DNA of 64,000 nt. It comes from Ypsolopha sequella. Taxonomy: Eukaryota; Arthropoda; Insecta; Lepidoptera; Ypsolophidae. The notes beneath the pieces are model-generated. The model ran no database searches. It saw only the letters and a program-made list of their open reading frames with translations, and was not told where the DNA came from. Numbering within the stretch: the first letter of the stretch is position 1; each line of letters starts with the position of its first letter. Positions 22,765 through 33,900 of the stretch are shown one piece after another. The position numbers and the translations under genes were made by a program. The stretch lies in contig OW203983.1 in assembly GCA_934047225.1 (NCBI GenBank), forward strand, positions 2,356,001-2,420,000, in the 5' to 3' direction.

Positions 22765-23163
22765 AAGAGCGGTTCCGCAGCCGGATTGTGAAAAGCCCAC
22801 CTTTTTCTAATCAATCGAAACAGAACACTTAAATTCAAAATTCACTCAATAGTTATTCAACAAAAACTTATTACCTATGTATTGTGTATGTTGCCATCTA
22901 TGGGAATAGACGAGAAAAAAAAAATCATCCCCACTTTACGTGTAGGGGAGGTAACCTAAAAAAAAATCTTTTTCAAAATTTTACTGTACCACTTTATCGG
23001 CGTGATAAATATATATACCTGTACCGAATTACAGCTTTCTAGGGTTGGGGTGTAGAAAAGGGGGCACTATGGGAAAAAAGACTTAGAAAATTTTCGCTTT
23101 ATCGCGCCCCCTTATCTACACTCCGACCCTTTCTAGTACTAATAGTCTCTAAGCTAAGCCGCG

Positions 23164-23198
<35 letters not shown>

Positions 23199-23289
23199 GG
23201 ACATGGCGAAACTATAAGGGTTCCTTGTTGTTGACTACGGAACCCTAAAAAAGGCGGGTTTTTCACAATCCAGCTAAGAAACCGCTCTT
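22765..23289. mobile_element. MITE family D, copy 1, enlarged by an internal insertion
   Basis: The ends AAGAGCGGTTCCGCAGCCGG and the mirrored CAGCTAAGAAACCGCTCTT match the ends of the 204-bp copy at 32592-32795. This copy is 525 bp because the interior contains a GACA-rich, GGAACCCTAAAA-ending dispersed repeat (about 22900-23250). A partial third copy is at 53617-53790. Confidence 0.65.
23161..23200. repeat. GACA microsatellite in a dispersed repeat tail
   Basis: About nine GACA/GACG units are followed by a hairpin (GGGTTCC...GGAACCC). The same arrangement, with interrupted units, occurs at 26652-26790. It marks the 3' part of a lepidopteran-type dispersed repeat. Confidence 0.85.
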
Positions 23290-23638
23290 AATTTTAAGTA
23301 CCTTAAATATTGTAGTATATTTAGTATCAGCATTGCACCCGTGCAAAGCCGGGGCGGGTCGCTAGTAATAAATAATCCGAAGAGAACATTGGCATGGCAA
23401 AGCAACGTTGACTTGTCGTCGTCGTCATGGTGACGTTGCAATATCTCATAATAATCATCATAAATGTAAACAAAGGCGAAATACATTTTCCATCTCATGT
23501 TTCGTATCCAATAGCCTGACGATGTTATTATAACGAAACCGGTCGCTAGTGTAATATAGATATAAAGTGGAACAGTTACCAAGTATGTGTTTTATTGACA
23601 AGATCATAATAATATGACACGTTCAAATACTCTGTATA

Positions 23639-24274
23639 CAACGTGTAACAGAAAGGTGTAACCATATTTGAAGAGCTTATTCAGTCAATGGTATATACAA
23701 GGTGACTTTTTGATCATCGTCCAAATTCATACTGGAGGCTTGGTAAGTAATCAGCATCATGAATCGATAACATTTTTTGTGAAATTCGTATAATGAAATT
23801 TCGACTTCCCATAGTAATTCACTCCGGGTCCTCAGTGAATCACTGGGGAGTCGAAATTTAGTTTCATGAATTTTTCAAAAATCGTTATTGGTTCATGATG
23901 CTGATCACTTACCAAGCCTCCAGTATGAATTTGGACGATGTTGACAAATTCACCTTGTATACCTGCAAAGACTCGACAATTCATTGATTTAAATAAATGT
24001 TTATTATGTGTAATAAAAATAAATTTTAACATTTGTCATACGATAAATAAATAAATAATAATGTTATAGAACAACTTTTACTATGGAACAAAACCTGTAT
24101 CTCGAAAAAAAAAAATTAACTGTTTCATAGAAAAATGCAATGCCGCTCGGCCGAAATGTATGGAAGGCAGATTTTTTTTTTGAGATTTCGGGTTTGGCTC
24201 CATAGTAAAAGTTGTTCTATACCATTGACTGAATAGTCTCTTCAAATATGGTTACACCTTTCTGTTACACGTTG
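23639..24274. mobile_element. MITE family A, copy 2, interrupted
   Basis: The left end (23639-23692) and right half (about 24064-24274) match family A copy 1. The middle is split by about 370 bp made of a family B MITE and about 100 bp of AT-rich sequence. TA flanks the outer ends. This dates family B insertion after family A here. Confidence 0.8.
23698..23957. mobile_element. MITE family B, copy 1 (inside family A)
   Basis: A 260-bp hairpin with ends CAAGGTGACTTTTTGATCAT and the mirrored ATTCACCTTG, flanked by TA. The arms contain CATACTGGAGGCTTGGTAAG and its complement. A second copy with the same ends is at 37743-38003. Confidence 0.8.
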
Positions 24275-24459
24275 TATATTAATGTAACCACATTTGTTTG
24301 TATACATATTTTTGAACAGATCGTTGCATACAAATTATGGTTGGTGTAGAGCAATTTGGATTTTGACATATGCTCACGTATTATGATATGTGTGGCCCCT
24401 AGGCATGCATACTTGTTTTTGGCCTTTTGTGATGTATATATATTTTTGGTCCTGACTGT

Positions 24460-24863
24460 ACATTTTGCCTGATATGTCTGAAAGCAAAAATTTTTATAAT
24501 AGCCTCAAAAGTACCGGCTGGCTGTAAAACGACAAGTAACTTAAAATTAAACTACATAGTTTACTGATCATACTGAACCACTTCCCGAATGACAAAATTC
24601 TAGAAACTCCAAACTCTCTTACCGCGGCTTCGGCGTTCACGAAGAAGAACAACCACGAAAATGAAAAATTTAAGGAGACTTACTTCGGGAAGGTTTTTCC
24701 ATATGATAAGTGTCTTTTAATTGAACGTTACCTGTCTATAAAACCAAGTGTTAAGAAATCCTTTTTCCTGAAACCCCAAGTTCCACTCGTTTCGATTCTC
24801 CCACCTATGCGTCGTGTTTGTATGCGTGTGTGTGTTACGTGTGGTTGTTTATGGCGCACGCAG
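24460..24863. other. Intron sequence upstream of a DIP2 exon
   Basis: Nothing recognised. The frame of the next exon remains open upstream to about 24780, so the exon could start earlier than I placed it. Confidence 0.4.
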
Positions 24864-24944
24864 TGAGGTCGACCGCGGCGCTGCGGTCGCCACGCGGCAG
24901 GACCAACCGCCGACTCACGCGCAACGAAAGCCGCTACCACTCAG
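24864..24944 (+). CDS. DIP2: DIP2 exon: RTNRRLTRNESRYHS segment
   Basis: The frame gives RTNRRLTRNESRYHS and ends CAC TCA G before GTGAGT. It joins in phase 1 to the exon at 34979 to give RYHSEVRQEAV, a well conserved DIP2 block after the DMAP1-binding region. I placed the acceptor at CACGCAG (24863). The frame is open further upstream, so an earlier acceptor, or even an alternative start at the in-frame ATG at 24851, cannot be excluded. Confidence 0.75.
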
Positions 24945-27900
24945 GTGAGTCAGTCATCTTTGCACGTTGAGCAATCTAACGGCGGCGGTTACGTTTGTAT
25001 GCATCTTTACTTCTATGTAACTGACTGTGTATGTATATGTCTGGGGTTTGGTGGTGACAGTTATGGGTAAGGGATGAACCTTCGGGTCCACAAGCTATGT
25101 CCTTCTTAATAGTCATTTTCCATGGTTTGGTGTGTGCATGTTTGAAACATTTATAATTTTATGGTACCGTTAGCACCATCGAAATAATAAGGAATGGAAG
25201 TATAAACGCGCTTGAAAATTGACGCCACTAAATAATTGCCACGGTGGGCATGTGCTTAGTTATAAGTGCCGCACGTCAAGCAGTCTCTTGACAGCTGTGC
25301 TAGAACGAAGTCGTCGAGTATATACATGAAACGTTTGAAAAAAGCCATAATATGCCTAGTTGCATTGTGAAATGGTGTTTAAGCAACTCCACGAAACATT
25401 CCAAGCGTGATGGTATAAGTTTCTATGCGTAAGTATGAAATTTTACATAATTTTTCAAACATTAGTTGAAAATAAATAACCTAAGAATAATTAAAAATAA
25501 CCACATAAGTTTATAGTCAGTTGTAGCATTTTAGTCCCTATCACGTTACAATAAAGATAACAAAAGAGTCTAAATTGCGTGGAGCTGCCGCCGTAGACGT
25601 GGTACACGAGAATTGGATGGTGTTATGCATGAAAGAGCATTCTTCATAGAGCATCTTCTAGACAAAAGCTAAACAAACTAACCATTTTTCGAGGTACATA
25701 ACGGATTATAGTTTATATTACTTTTAATTCCCTTATTCGCAACTCACAGATAGATATACCGATACCAAAAATTTAATTCATTGTTCAAAAACAAATAATA
25801 ATGACTTGACAAACTTTTTAATTTTATTGTTTTTGACATAGGTAAGTATTCAGATTCCAATTATATAAATATAACCTAATTTTAAAATGTTACATACCTA
25901 AATTGGTGATTTTGTATCGTTAAGTGATCTATTCCATTGAAGTATCAATTAATGTGGGAAAATTTATTTTGCATTTCTTGCAAATGCCTTGTATCTTACG
26001 TACGTATTAATTCCAAGGTGAAGTAAAATTATATAAAAAACATTTTCAAAAATGTAACTGGTAATAAATAATTTATGCTTTTTGTATTTCCGAAACTAAA
26101 AAGTCGGACTCGTGCACTAGGATTCCGTTCCGCAACATACGGGTACGGACCCCTTGAAACATTATGGTAAATAATTCCACTTGCAGACTGCAGTTATGAA
26201 GGACCAACTTAACTTGACACATACAATCTATTAAACTCTATGTACCTAAAGTATCTATTTAAGTTGGCCTTTATTTCTTCCAAAATAATTAAACATATGT
26301 AATTATGATATATTTTTTCTACAACCCGGTCACATTATCTCGAGACCTGGCGTCGATGACGTCACGTCGCGTCGGCGCTCAGATATGGTGCGCAAAACAA
26401 GCATCCGTGGCGAGCGCGGGGAGGTGAAAGGAGAACGGGGCGGGTGGTTCGCATTCCAGCGAGGTCTCGAGATAATGTGACCGGGTTGTATGTGTATGTT
26501 ATAAGACCTAAACGTAAAAGAAATTCTAAGCCAACTGGAAGTGCCCTATGTGTCAAATCGAGCCTGCTTTTCTAACACCATGGGGCCGTAGAATTCTGTA
26601 TAAGGTATCAGTTTCAATTTGACATCTCGTACAGGGCCCGAGAAAAAGAGTCTTGACAGACAGACAGACAGACAGACGAAAAGACGGACGGACAGACGGA
26701 TAGACGGACAGATGGACGGACAGACAGACGGACGAATAACAAAGTGATCCTATAAGGATTCGGTTTTTCATTTTGAGGTACGGAACCCTAAAAATGAAGA
26801 AACTAAGAGTCTGAATAGGTTATAGCAATCTTAAAGTGATTTAAGACAATATGCAAGTGAGAAATATAAAATCACGTGAAATTGGTATTTTCCCAAATTC
26901 TGATAATAAAATATAATACATGAATATTAGTTCAAATAGAAATACGATTTTTTTTAAAATACATCACGCACTCAGCCCTTTTTATAGCCGCGTATCTAAC
27001 GTTTTAAAATAAATATTTTTTCTTGTTTAACATTTCTGTATTTTGATTCCAGCATCTAAAGTCGAGTCCAGAATTAGGCGAACTAACTTGACAGCCGAAA
27101 ATGTTGCCAGACATAGGAAAAAATAAATAGTGATAGGTTCATGTCGACACGAATATGTCGATATAAACTTGTGCCTTCTATAAATCTGATTCTATTTATA
27201 TTTTATCAAGTAATTGTCGTCGAAACTTTCACACTCATACATACTTGCCAAATAGGGACGAACTACAGCAATTTATGTGATATAATATGATCTGAAGGAT
27301 GTACGGTTTAAAGCGGGTATTTCCGATACTTACTCCTCAAATTAGGAATAAAATACAAAAATAATGATGTTATTACAACAGGCCATTGTGATCCTTTTAG
27401 GTGGTTTCTGTCGGGCTAGTACGGTACATTTCGTGTACCATACATATAGCATTCATCCCTTTCTTTCTGGCAAATATGAAAGTGCGATAGAGACAAACGC
27501 TATATATCGTCGATGATAATTCCAAATCCGTTAAGTGTTCGATTTTAATTAATTGAATTATTTTTTATTATTATTATTTTGCTTAGTAAAATTATTAGTT
27601 TGATTCCAAACACAATAATAATGATTAACTAGACTTTTTAAACATCGATACTAACAGCACTAGCCAAACTGTGGCAATATTAGTGTACAATGAACTGTCA
27701 AGTTAGTTCGCCTAATTCTGGACTCGACTTTAATGAAAAAATATTTTTAGTTAAGTGTAGTACATAAGTAAAGGATAAATCTGTAGTTATTGTATTATAT
27801 ATTTTTTATTACTTTAATATTGGTATTTTATTTATTATCCTTATTGCTACGTAAACGTTTTTCGATAAGATTCAGCACACAAATTTCTACAAGAATATCT

Positions 27901-30900
27901 AAAATATTTCAAGTATTAACAAAAAACAAGTATAATTATCTTTGTTGATCAGTGTTATTTGTTAATAATCTTGATCACTGCCCAATGTTGCATAAACATA
28001 TCCATTTTCATGACGGATAATCCGGCCTATTCGAGATGCTTTGGTTAGAGCGTCATTCGACTTTGTTGTCTTGTTTCGTTCACACACAGCGTGTTGATAG
28101 AGGACCACGATACTGTCGCTTACTCGATGATTGTCAATTGGTTTAAAATCACTGTTGAAGGTGTACAACCATGAAAAAAAGTTTAAATTTGCGAAGTAGT
28201 AACATGTACGTTTACTTTAAAAAACTTTTTTGCTAGGCATACAGAGGTGGGGAGATAACATCACGTGATTTTTGCTGACCAATGAGCTAAACGTCTGTCG
28301 TACACCACAAAGCACACAACCTTCAAAATGTGGCGTCACGTTTTAATGGCGTTTCCTACCGAGATTATACTTCCTTTCCTTATTATTTCGATGGTTAGCA
28401 CAATAAAGGCGGACTTGAGTGTCAAAGGCACAGTTTTATAACGAAACCGTAAGAAATAAAATCAAGACGCCCAAAACCAATACTTAATTAAATACAATGT
28501 TTACAAATGATGTACTATTATTTATTACAAAACAATACTTAGTTAAATACAATCTTTACAAATAATCTACTATGATTTATTACTAAAATAATACTTAGTT
28601 AAATACAATGTTTACAAATGATGTACTATTATTTATTACAAAACAATACTTAGTTAAATACAATCTTTACAAATAATCTACTATGATTTATTACTAAAAT
28701 AATACTTAGTTAAATACAATGTTTACAAATGATGTACTATTATTTATTACAAAAACAATACTTAGTTAAATACAATCTTTACAAATAATCTACTATTATT
28801 TATTACAAAAACAATACTTAGTTAAATACAATATTTACAAATAATGTACTATTGTTTATTACAAAAACAATACTTAGTTAAATACAATTTTTACAAATAA
28901 TGTACTATTATTTATTACAAAAACAATACTTAGTTAAATACAATGTTTACAAATAATCTACTATGATTTATTACAAAAATAATACTTAGTTAAATACAAT
29001 GTTTACAAATAATGTACTATTATTTATTTCCAAAATAATACTTTGTTAAATACAATATTTACATATAATGTACTATTATTATTTGTTACAAAAATAATAC
29101 TTTGTTAAATACAATGTTTACAAATAATGTACTATTATTTTACAAAAGCTGATTTTTTTATGATTTTTAATAATAGTTTTTTTTAATAGTAATTGGATAG
29201 TAATACCCATAGTCGTGAATTTACGATATTTTTGTGATTCTCAGTTTTGTTAATAAAATATTTAATTTTTAATTTTTTATTTTATTTATTTGGTCTACCA
29301 ACAGATGATACACTTAACAACATACAATTAATCTAGCGTACAGTAGGAATAGAGTGTAACTCCAATAACAGGTGAACACTGCATGCTATACAAATGAGAG
29401 GAGTGACGTGTGACGTCAGTTGGCGGAAGCAGAGACGCACCCGTCTCGGCTCTGGAGACGTCTCGTCCTCCACCAACCAGTGCTGCTCGTTTAAACATTA
29501 ATTATTTATATATATATATATGTAACCAATTTTAATGTGTACATATGTAATTTTATATAATGAAATAAAAAAAAAAAATATATATATATATATACACAAG
29601 AGCAAACTTATATAATCTAAACTCCAATAATTTTGAAGCTACCATAAAATATTTAATCAAAACCTTTTTGCATAAAGGACAATTTCGTTAACACTGTTTT
29701 AAACTTGTACCCCTTTGTGTTTGATCGCTCGCCTGCTAACCTAGAGATCGTGGGTTCAATCCCTGCGCAGTAATTTATGTTCGGTCTGTGTGCTTCAGAA
29801 GGCACATTAAGACGAGGCCTTCCTTAGGCGCACAGCGGCTTTGCAATTATAACCCGTATACTAACTTTCATAAAGTGGAAAATCGCGTGCGGCAAAATGC
29901 GCGCGAAACGATTCAGAACGAGTCTAATTTTAAGATTAAAATCGACAAAAATTACAATATTACATTTAAGTTATTTTTCAACTAACATTGGTTAAACAAG
30001 ATTTTCGAATTGATAGTAAAATATGACACATAAATATCAAATGGATTAAACACAAAACCAAAAAAACACTCAAAAAGAGACTATTTTCAAAAATAAAATC
30101 TATCGAGCGAAAGTTTTCCAATTTGGTAACGCTACTTACAACGTAAAGGAAAAGGTTTGAAAAAACACATATAATTATAGTTACAGTTAGTCATATCTCG
30201 AAATCTCTCGGATAGATTTTGATGTGGTTCTGCTTTCGCGATTTCTGAGATTGCTAGTACTCAAACCTCAGTCGGTCCAATAGAGACTTTTGATCCTTAT
30301 AAGAAACAGGATCGATTGGCATCAATAAAAGTTTTTGTTTAAAATGACCATTTTCTTGCTGACTGTACATTTTTTCCAAAATCTGTAAATGCAGTTCAGA
30401 ATATCTTGAAAATTTATGGATAGTCTCCTAAAAGCCTTTTCCTGTAACTATAACGGTTAAGATACCTGCCCTTACTGTCCCGTCTCAAAAATTCACCCTG
30501 TATAGAAAAAGAAAAATATTTGCGAATTTTTCTTTTCCCCCTTACGTCCCATTCCGCGAACTTAAAAACGCACCCCCGTAGCTCTTGTAGTACCGATCCT
30601 CAACGCAATGAGTTTCACGAATTTTATAATATTTTTTTCTACTTTTCGACTATTTTAATTTCCCTAATTTATTCAAGATGTTCTTGAATAAATTAAGGAA
30701 ACTTTTAGGAGATTTTGGGATCAGCGTTGATGATTTCGTAGGGGTGACACCCCGCACCTCTGACCGCCACTGCAAGGATAAGTGGATAAGCCGGTTCATT
30801 TAGAATCGATTTTTGTACAGTTTTACTTAAAATATAAGTCCTCCCGGTGAACCTGCACTGTAGACCAATTTTAGTAGTGCGGGAAACTTTGCTCCACTAA

Positions 30901-33900
30901 TGGCAAAGTAGAGTAAGTGGTGGACACAGATCTTTATTTATTTAGTTTTAAAAAGAAAAAAAGAAAAATATCTTTCACAGTTTATTTACATCTGACAGCT
31001 GGGGCTCTACCGCGTAATTCTCATTTGTATCAACTTCAAGCAAATGCATGCGAAATTCAACGCGTGCAAAAGAGATGGCATGTTAGGCGGGCGTCGTCGC
31101 ACGCACGTCAAATTTCAATCTCAAGTTGATGTTGATGAAAATGAGAATTACGCGGTAGACCCACTGTTCTATGTCCAATACTCATGAAACATTTTCGATC
31201 AGCCTAGAGTCATAGAGTGATAAACTTGTTGACATAGAAGTCCATGGGCGTTATGTCAGAACTCCGCGGTGGCCAGGGTGGTCATTTTGAAAATGAACTT
31301 AGTTAAAAACCCACAATTTGCCACCACAAATTTTATTTACTTAGTAATTTTATTTAAGATGATTTAATTTTGTTTAATTTCTGTAACTTTATCCTGAAAA
31401 TACTTTATTTTGTAACACTTTTCTATTCTTAGTAATTATTAAACTGCGGTTTTTACAAAAATGCTATTAACAAATTGTTTAAGCATAGGTTATATCTTTA
31501 AAACTTACATTTTGTATGCATAAGATTTGTTTCTAATATTTAACGGTAAATGATTTTTTTACCTGCTCCTATAGTTTTTGCCGTATTTTTATCATTCCTC
31601 CGTCAATTTGAGATTTTTGTACCTCATTCGAAAGCTAGTAAAATGCAGATGTTTTCAAGCTAATACGCACAGAAAATTGTCTAGATACTTTTTGTTGTAA
31701 CCTAGCTTTTTTGTGTAAATCTTTTGCAATTTTCAAGAGTTTTCAGTTGTTTTGGAGCACAGTGTCAAGGTTTACGTCAATAATGTGCATTTTAGGGATA
31801 TTGTTTATTGGTTGGGATGTTATTAAAGCGAAACAAATAAAAAAATTGTAAAATAATGGCTGGTTTTTTTAATATAATTTTTTAAAGTATATTTTAGAAA
31901 AAAAACTTAAATTCAAAACATCTCTGAAATTGTTCACTTTTGCATAAGACATTATATGGTCAAATCGACTGCAATTACTCTCTTCTAAAACTCTTTCAAA
32001 GGATTGCATCTAATAATCAGTCACCCTGTAAATATTTGTTTAATTTTTAATAACATATTCCCTGACGGTATAAATTAAACAAAACGTTCATTTGTAACAG
32101 AAAAGTGTAACGATTGTATTATTAGTATAAATTATAAATACGTTTTAAATTAAATGAAAAATTTGATTTAGATCGTTGCCGCTGGGGAGAGTACCCAAGA
32201 GACTGGCAGCGTTACCTCGTTGAATCGATAGACTAATCCTCTGGCCGAGGTAAGCTCCAGCTCTTGGATCACCAGAGGCGTCGACCAGACGCGACGACAG
32301 TTCTTGAAACAGTCGTCGCGCACTTGGGCCCCATGGTCCCAGAGTTTCAACTCCGAACGGCGCAAATATGTAGCCCTCGCCAAGAGCGACATACCCGCGC
32401 CGCTTTCGGGACTCCGCTGCCTCTGCAGCCGCGCCAGCACCGACCGAGGTAGCCTGTAGGTAGGACGGGGCAAGTGTGTCTGCACATGTGGCGTCCCACA
32501 CAAGCGGCTTGCCATGCTTCCATGCAAGGAGCGTCATTCCATCGGGCCGCTTACCATCGTCCCGGGTTAACCGGTTATTAATTTTATAATTGAAGGGCGG
32601 TTTCTCAGCCGGATAGTAAAAAAACCCGGCTTTTTCTAACCAATCGTAAATTCAAAATTTATTCAATAGTTATTCAACAAAACCTCATTACCTACATAAT
32701 GTATGTGTATGTTGCCATTGCAAAGTTTTCATTAGTTTCTGTAATTTGAATTTCAAAAATTTTGAATGTAAAATCCGGCTGCGAAACCGCTCTTAAATGT
32801 GTTCGCCGAATTTTGCAAAATACTCTCAGTAGTGATTTATTACAAACAAAACAAATTGATTATGACTGTGATGGAAGCGATTGTTTCTGATAAAATAAAA
32901 CTTGCACGAGAAATTAATTAATCAGTAGTTGCTTTTATTTTCGCTTTGGCTTCGCATGGTTGTTTATATTTCAGCTTTTTTTACTTCTGCCTCATCGTTT
33001 TAAGATCGAATGTGTCCACAAATATTGATTTTTTCATTATATTAGGAGGCCATTTTACTATAGTCGTTGACATTATCAATAATTCATAATCACTAGAACT
33101 GACATAACATTCCTATATTTTAGAACTAAGTCAGCGGCTGTTTTGATAAGTTCATTTTTGTAATTTTGTAAATTAATAGACAGGTATCTCGAAATATACC
33201 GAGTGTAAATAGACAAGTATCTCGAAACATTTATACTGGGTGTAAATAGACAGGTATCTCGAAACATTTATATTGGGTGTAAATAGACAGGTATCTTGAA
33301 ACATTTATACCGGGTGTAAATAGACAGGTATCTCGAAACATTTATACCGGGTGTAAATAGACAGGTATCTCACATTTATACCGGGTGTAAATAGACAGGT
33401 ATCTCACATTTATACCGGGTGTAAATAGACAAGTATCTCGAAACATTTATACTGGGTGTAAATAGACAGGTATCTCGAAACATTTATATTGGGTGTAAAT
33501 AGACAGGTATCTTGAAACATTTATACCGGGTGTAAATAGACAGGTATCTCGAAACATTTATATTGGGTGTAAATAGACAGGTATCTCGAAACATTTATAT
33601 TGGGTGTAAATAGACAGGTATCTTGAAACATTTATACCGGGTGTAAATAGACAGGTATCTCGAAACATTTATACCGGGTGTAAATAGACAGGTATCTCAC
33701 ATTTATACCGGGTGTAAATAGACAGGTATCTCACATTTATACCGGGTGTAAATAGACAAGTATCTCGAAACATTTATACTGGGTGTAAATAGACAGGTAT
33801 CTCGAAACATTTATATTGGGTGTAAATAGACAGGTATCTCGAAACATTTATATTGGGTGTAAATAGACAGGTATCTTGAAACATTTATACCGGGTGTAAA

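Larger units (their letters stand above)
21229..24459. mobile_element. Possible large Tc1/mariner-like element bounded by matched ends
   Basis: CAGTCAGGACCA followed by A/T-rich sequence appears at 21229 with TA before it. Its reverse complement ends at about 24459 with TA after it. The matched ends extend about 25 bp with one mismatch. Between them there is no transposase, only MITEs of families A, B, C and D. This is either an internally deleted element filled by later insertions or two independent ends. Confidence 0.35.
25177..28393. mobile_element. P-element-like DNA transposon with 8-bp target duplication
   Basis: Terminal inverted repeats of about 29 bp (CATCGAAATAATAAGGAA...) differ at one position and are flanked on both sides by GTTAGCAC (25169-25176 and 28394-28401). 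Eight-base duplications are made by P and hAT elements. A terminus beginning CAT..GAAATAA..TAAGG is close to the P-element pattern, and a THAP-type exon (characteristic of P transposase N-termini) lies 175 bp inside the left end. Downstream transposase exons are not recognisable. The interior holds a family C MITE, a GACA repeat tail, a 672-bp inverted-repeat element and an unrecognised minus-strand frame (27962-28168, 68 codons). I read it as a non-autonomous or decayed copy within a DIP2 intron. Confidence 0.7.

Noticed and set aside
23274..23582. 102-codon minus-strand frame
   Set aside because: Starts inside the end of a MITE and a dispersed repeat; no motif and low-complexity composition.
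24728..24940. 70-codon minus-strand frame
   Set aside because: It is antisense to the DIP2 exon at 24864 and is open only because that exon is GC-rich.
26553..26771. 72-codon minus-strand frame with repeated SVRPSVCLSV-like peptide
   Set aside because: Translation of the GACA/GACG microsatellite tail, not a gene.
29400..29485. Candidate DIP2 exon in a GC-rich patch with a TCAG acceptor-like site
   Set aside because: No donor of matching phase, and exons 24864 and 34979 already join in phase to give a conserved sequence.
32168..32527. Second long minus-strand frame overlapping the LINE fragment
   Set aside because: The frame at 32145-32537 carries the recognisable LINE blocks; this one is an out-of-frame shadow with no motif.
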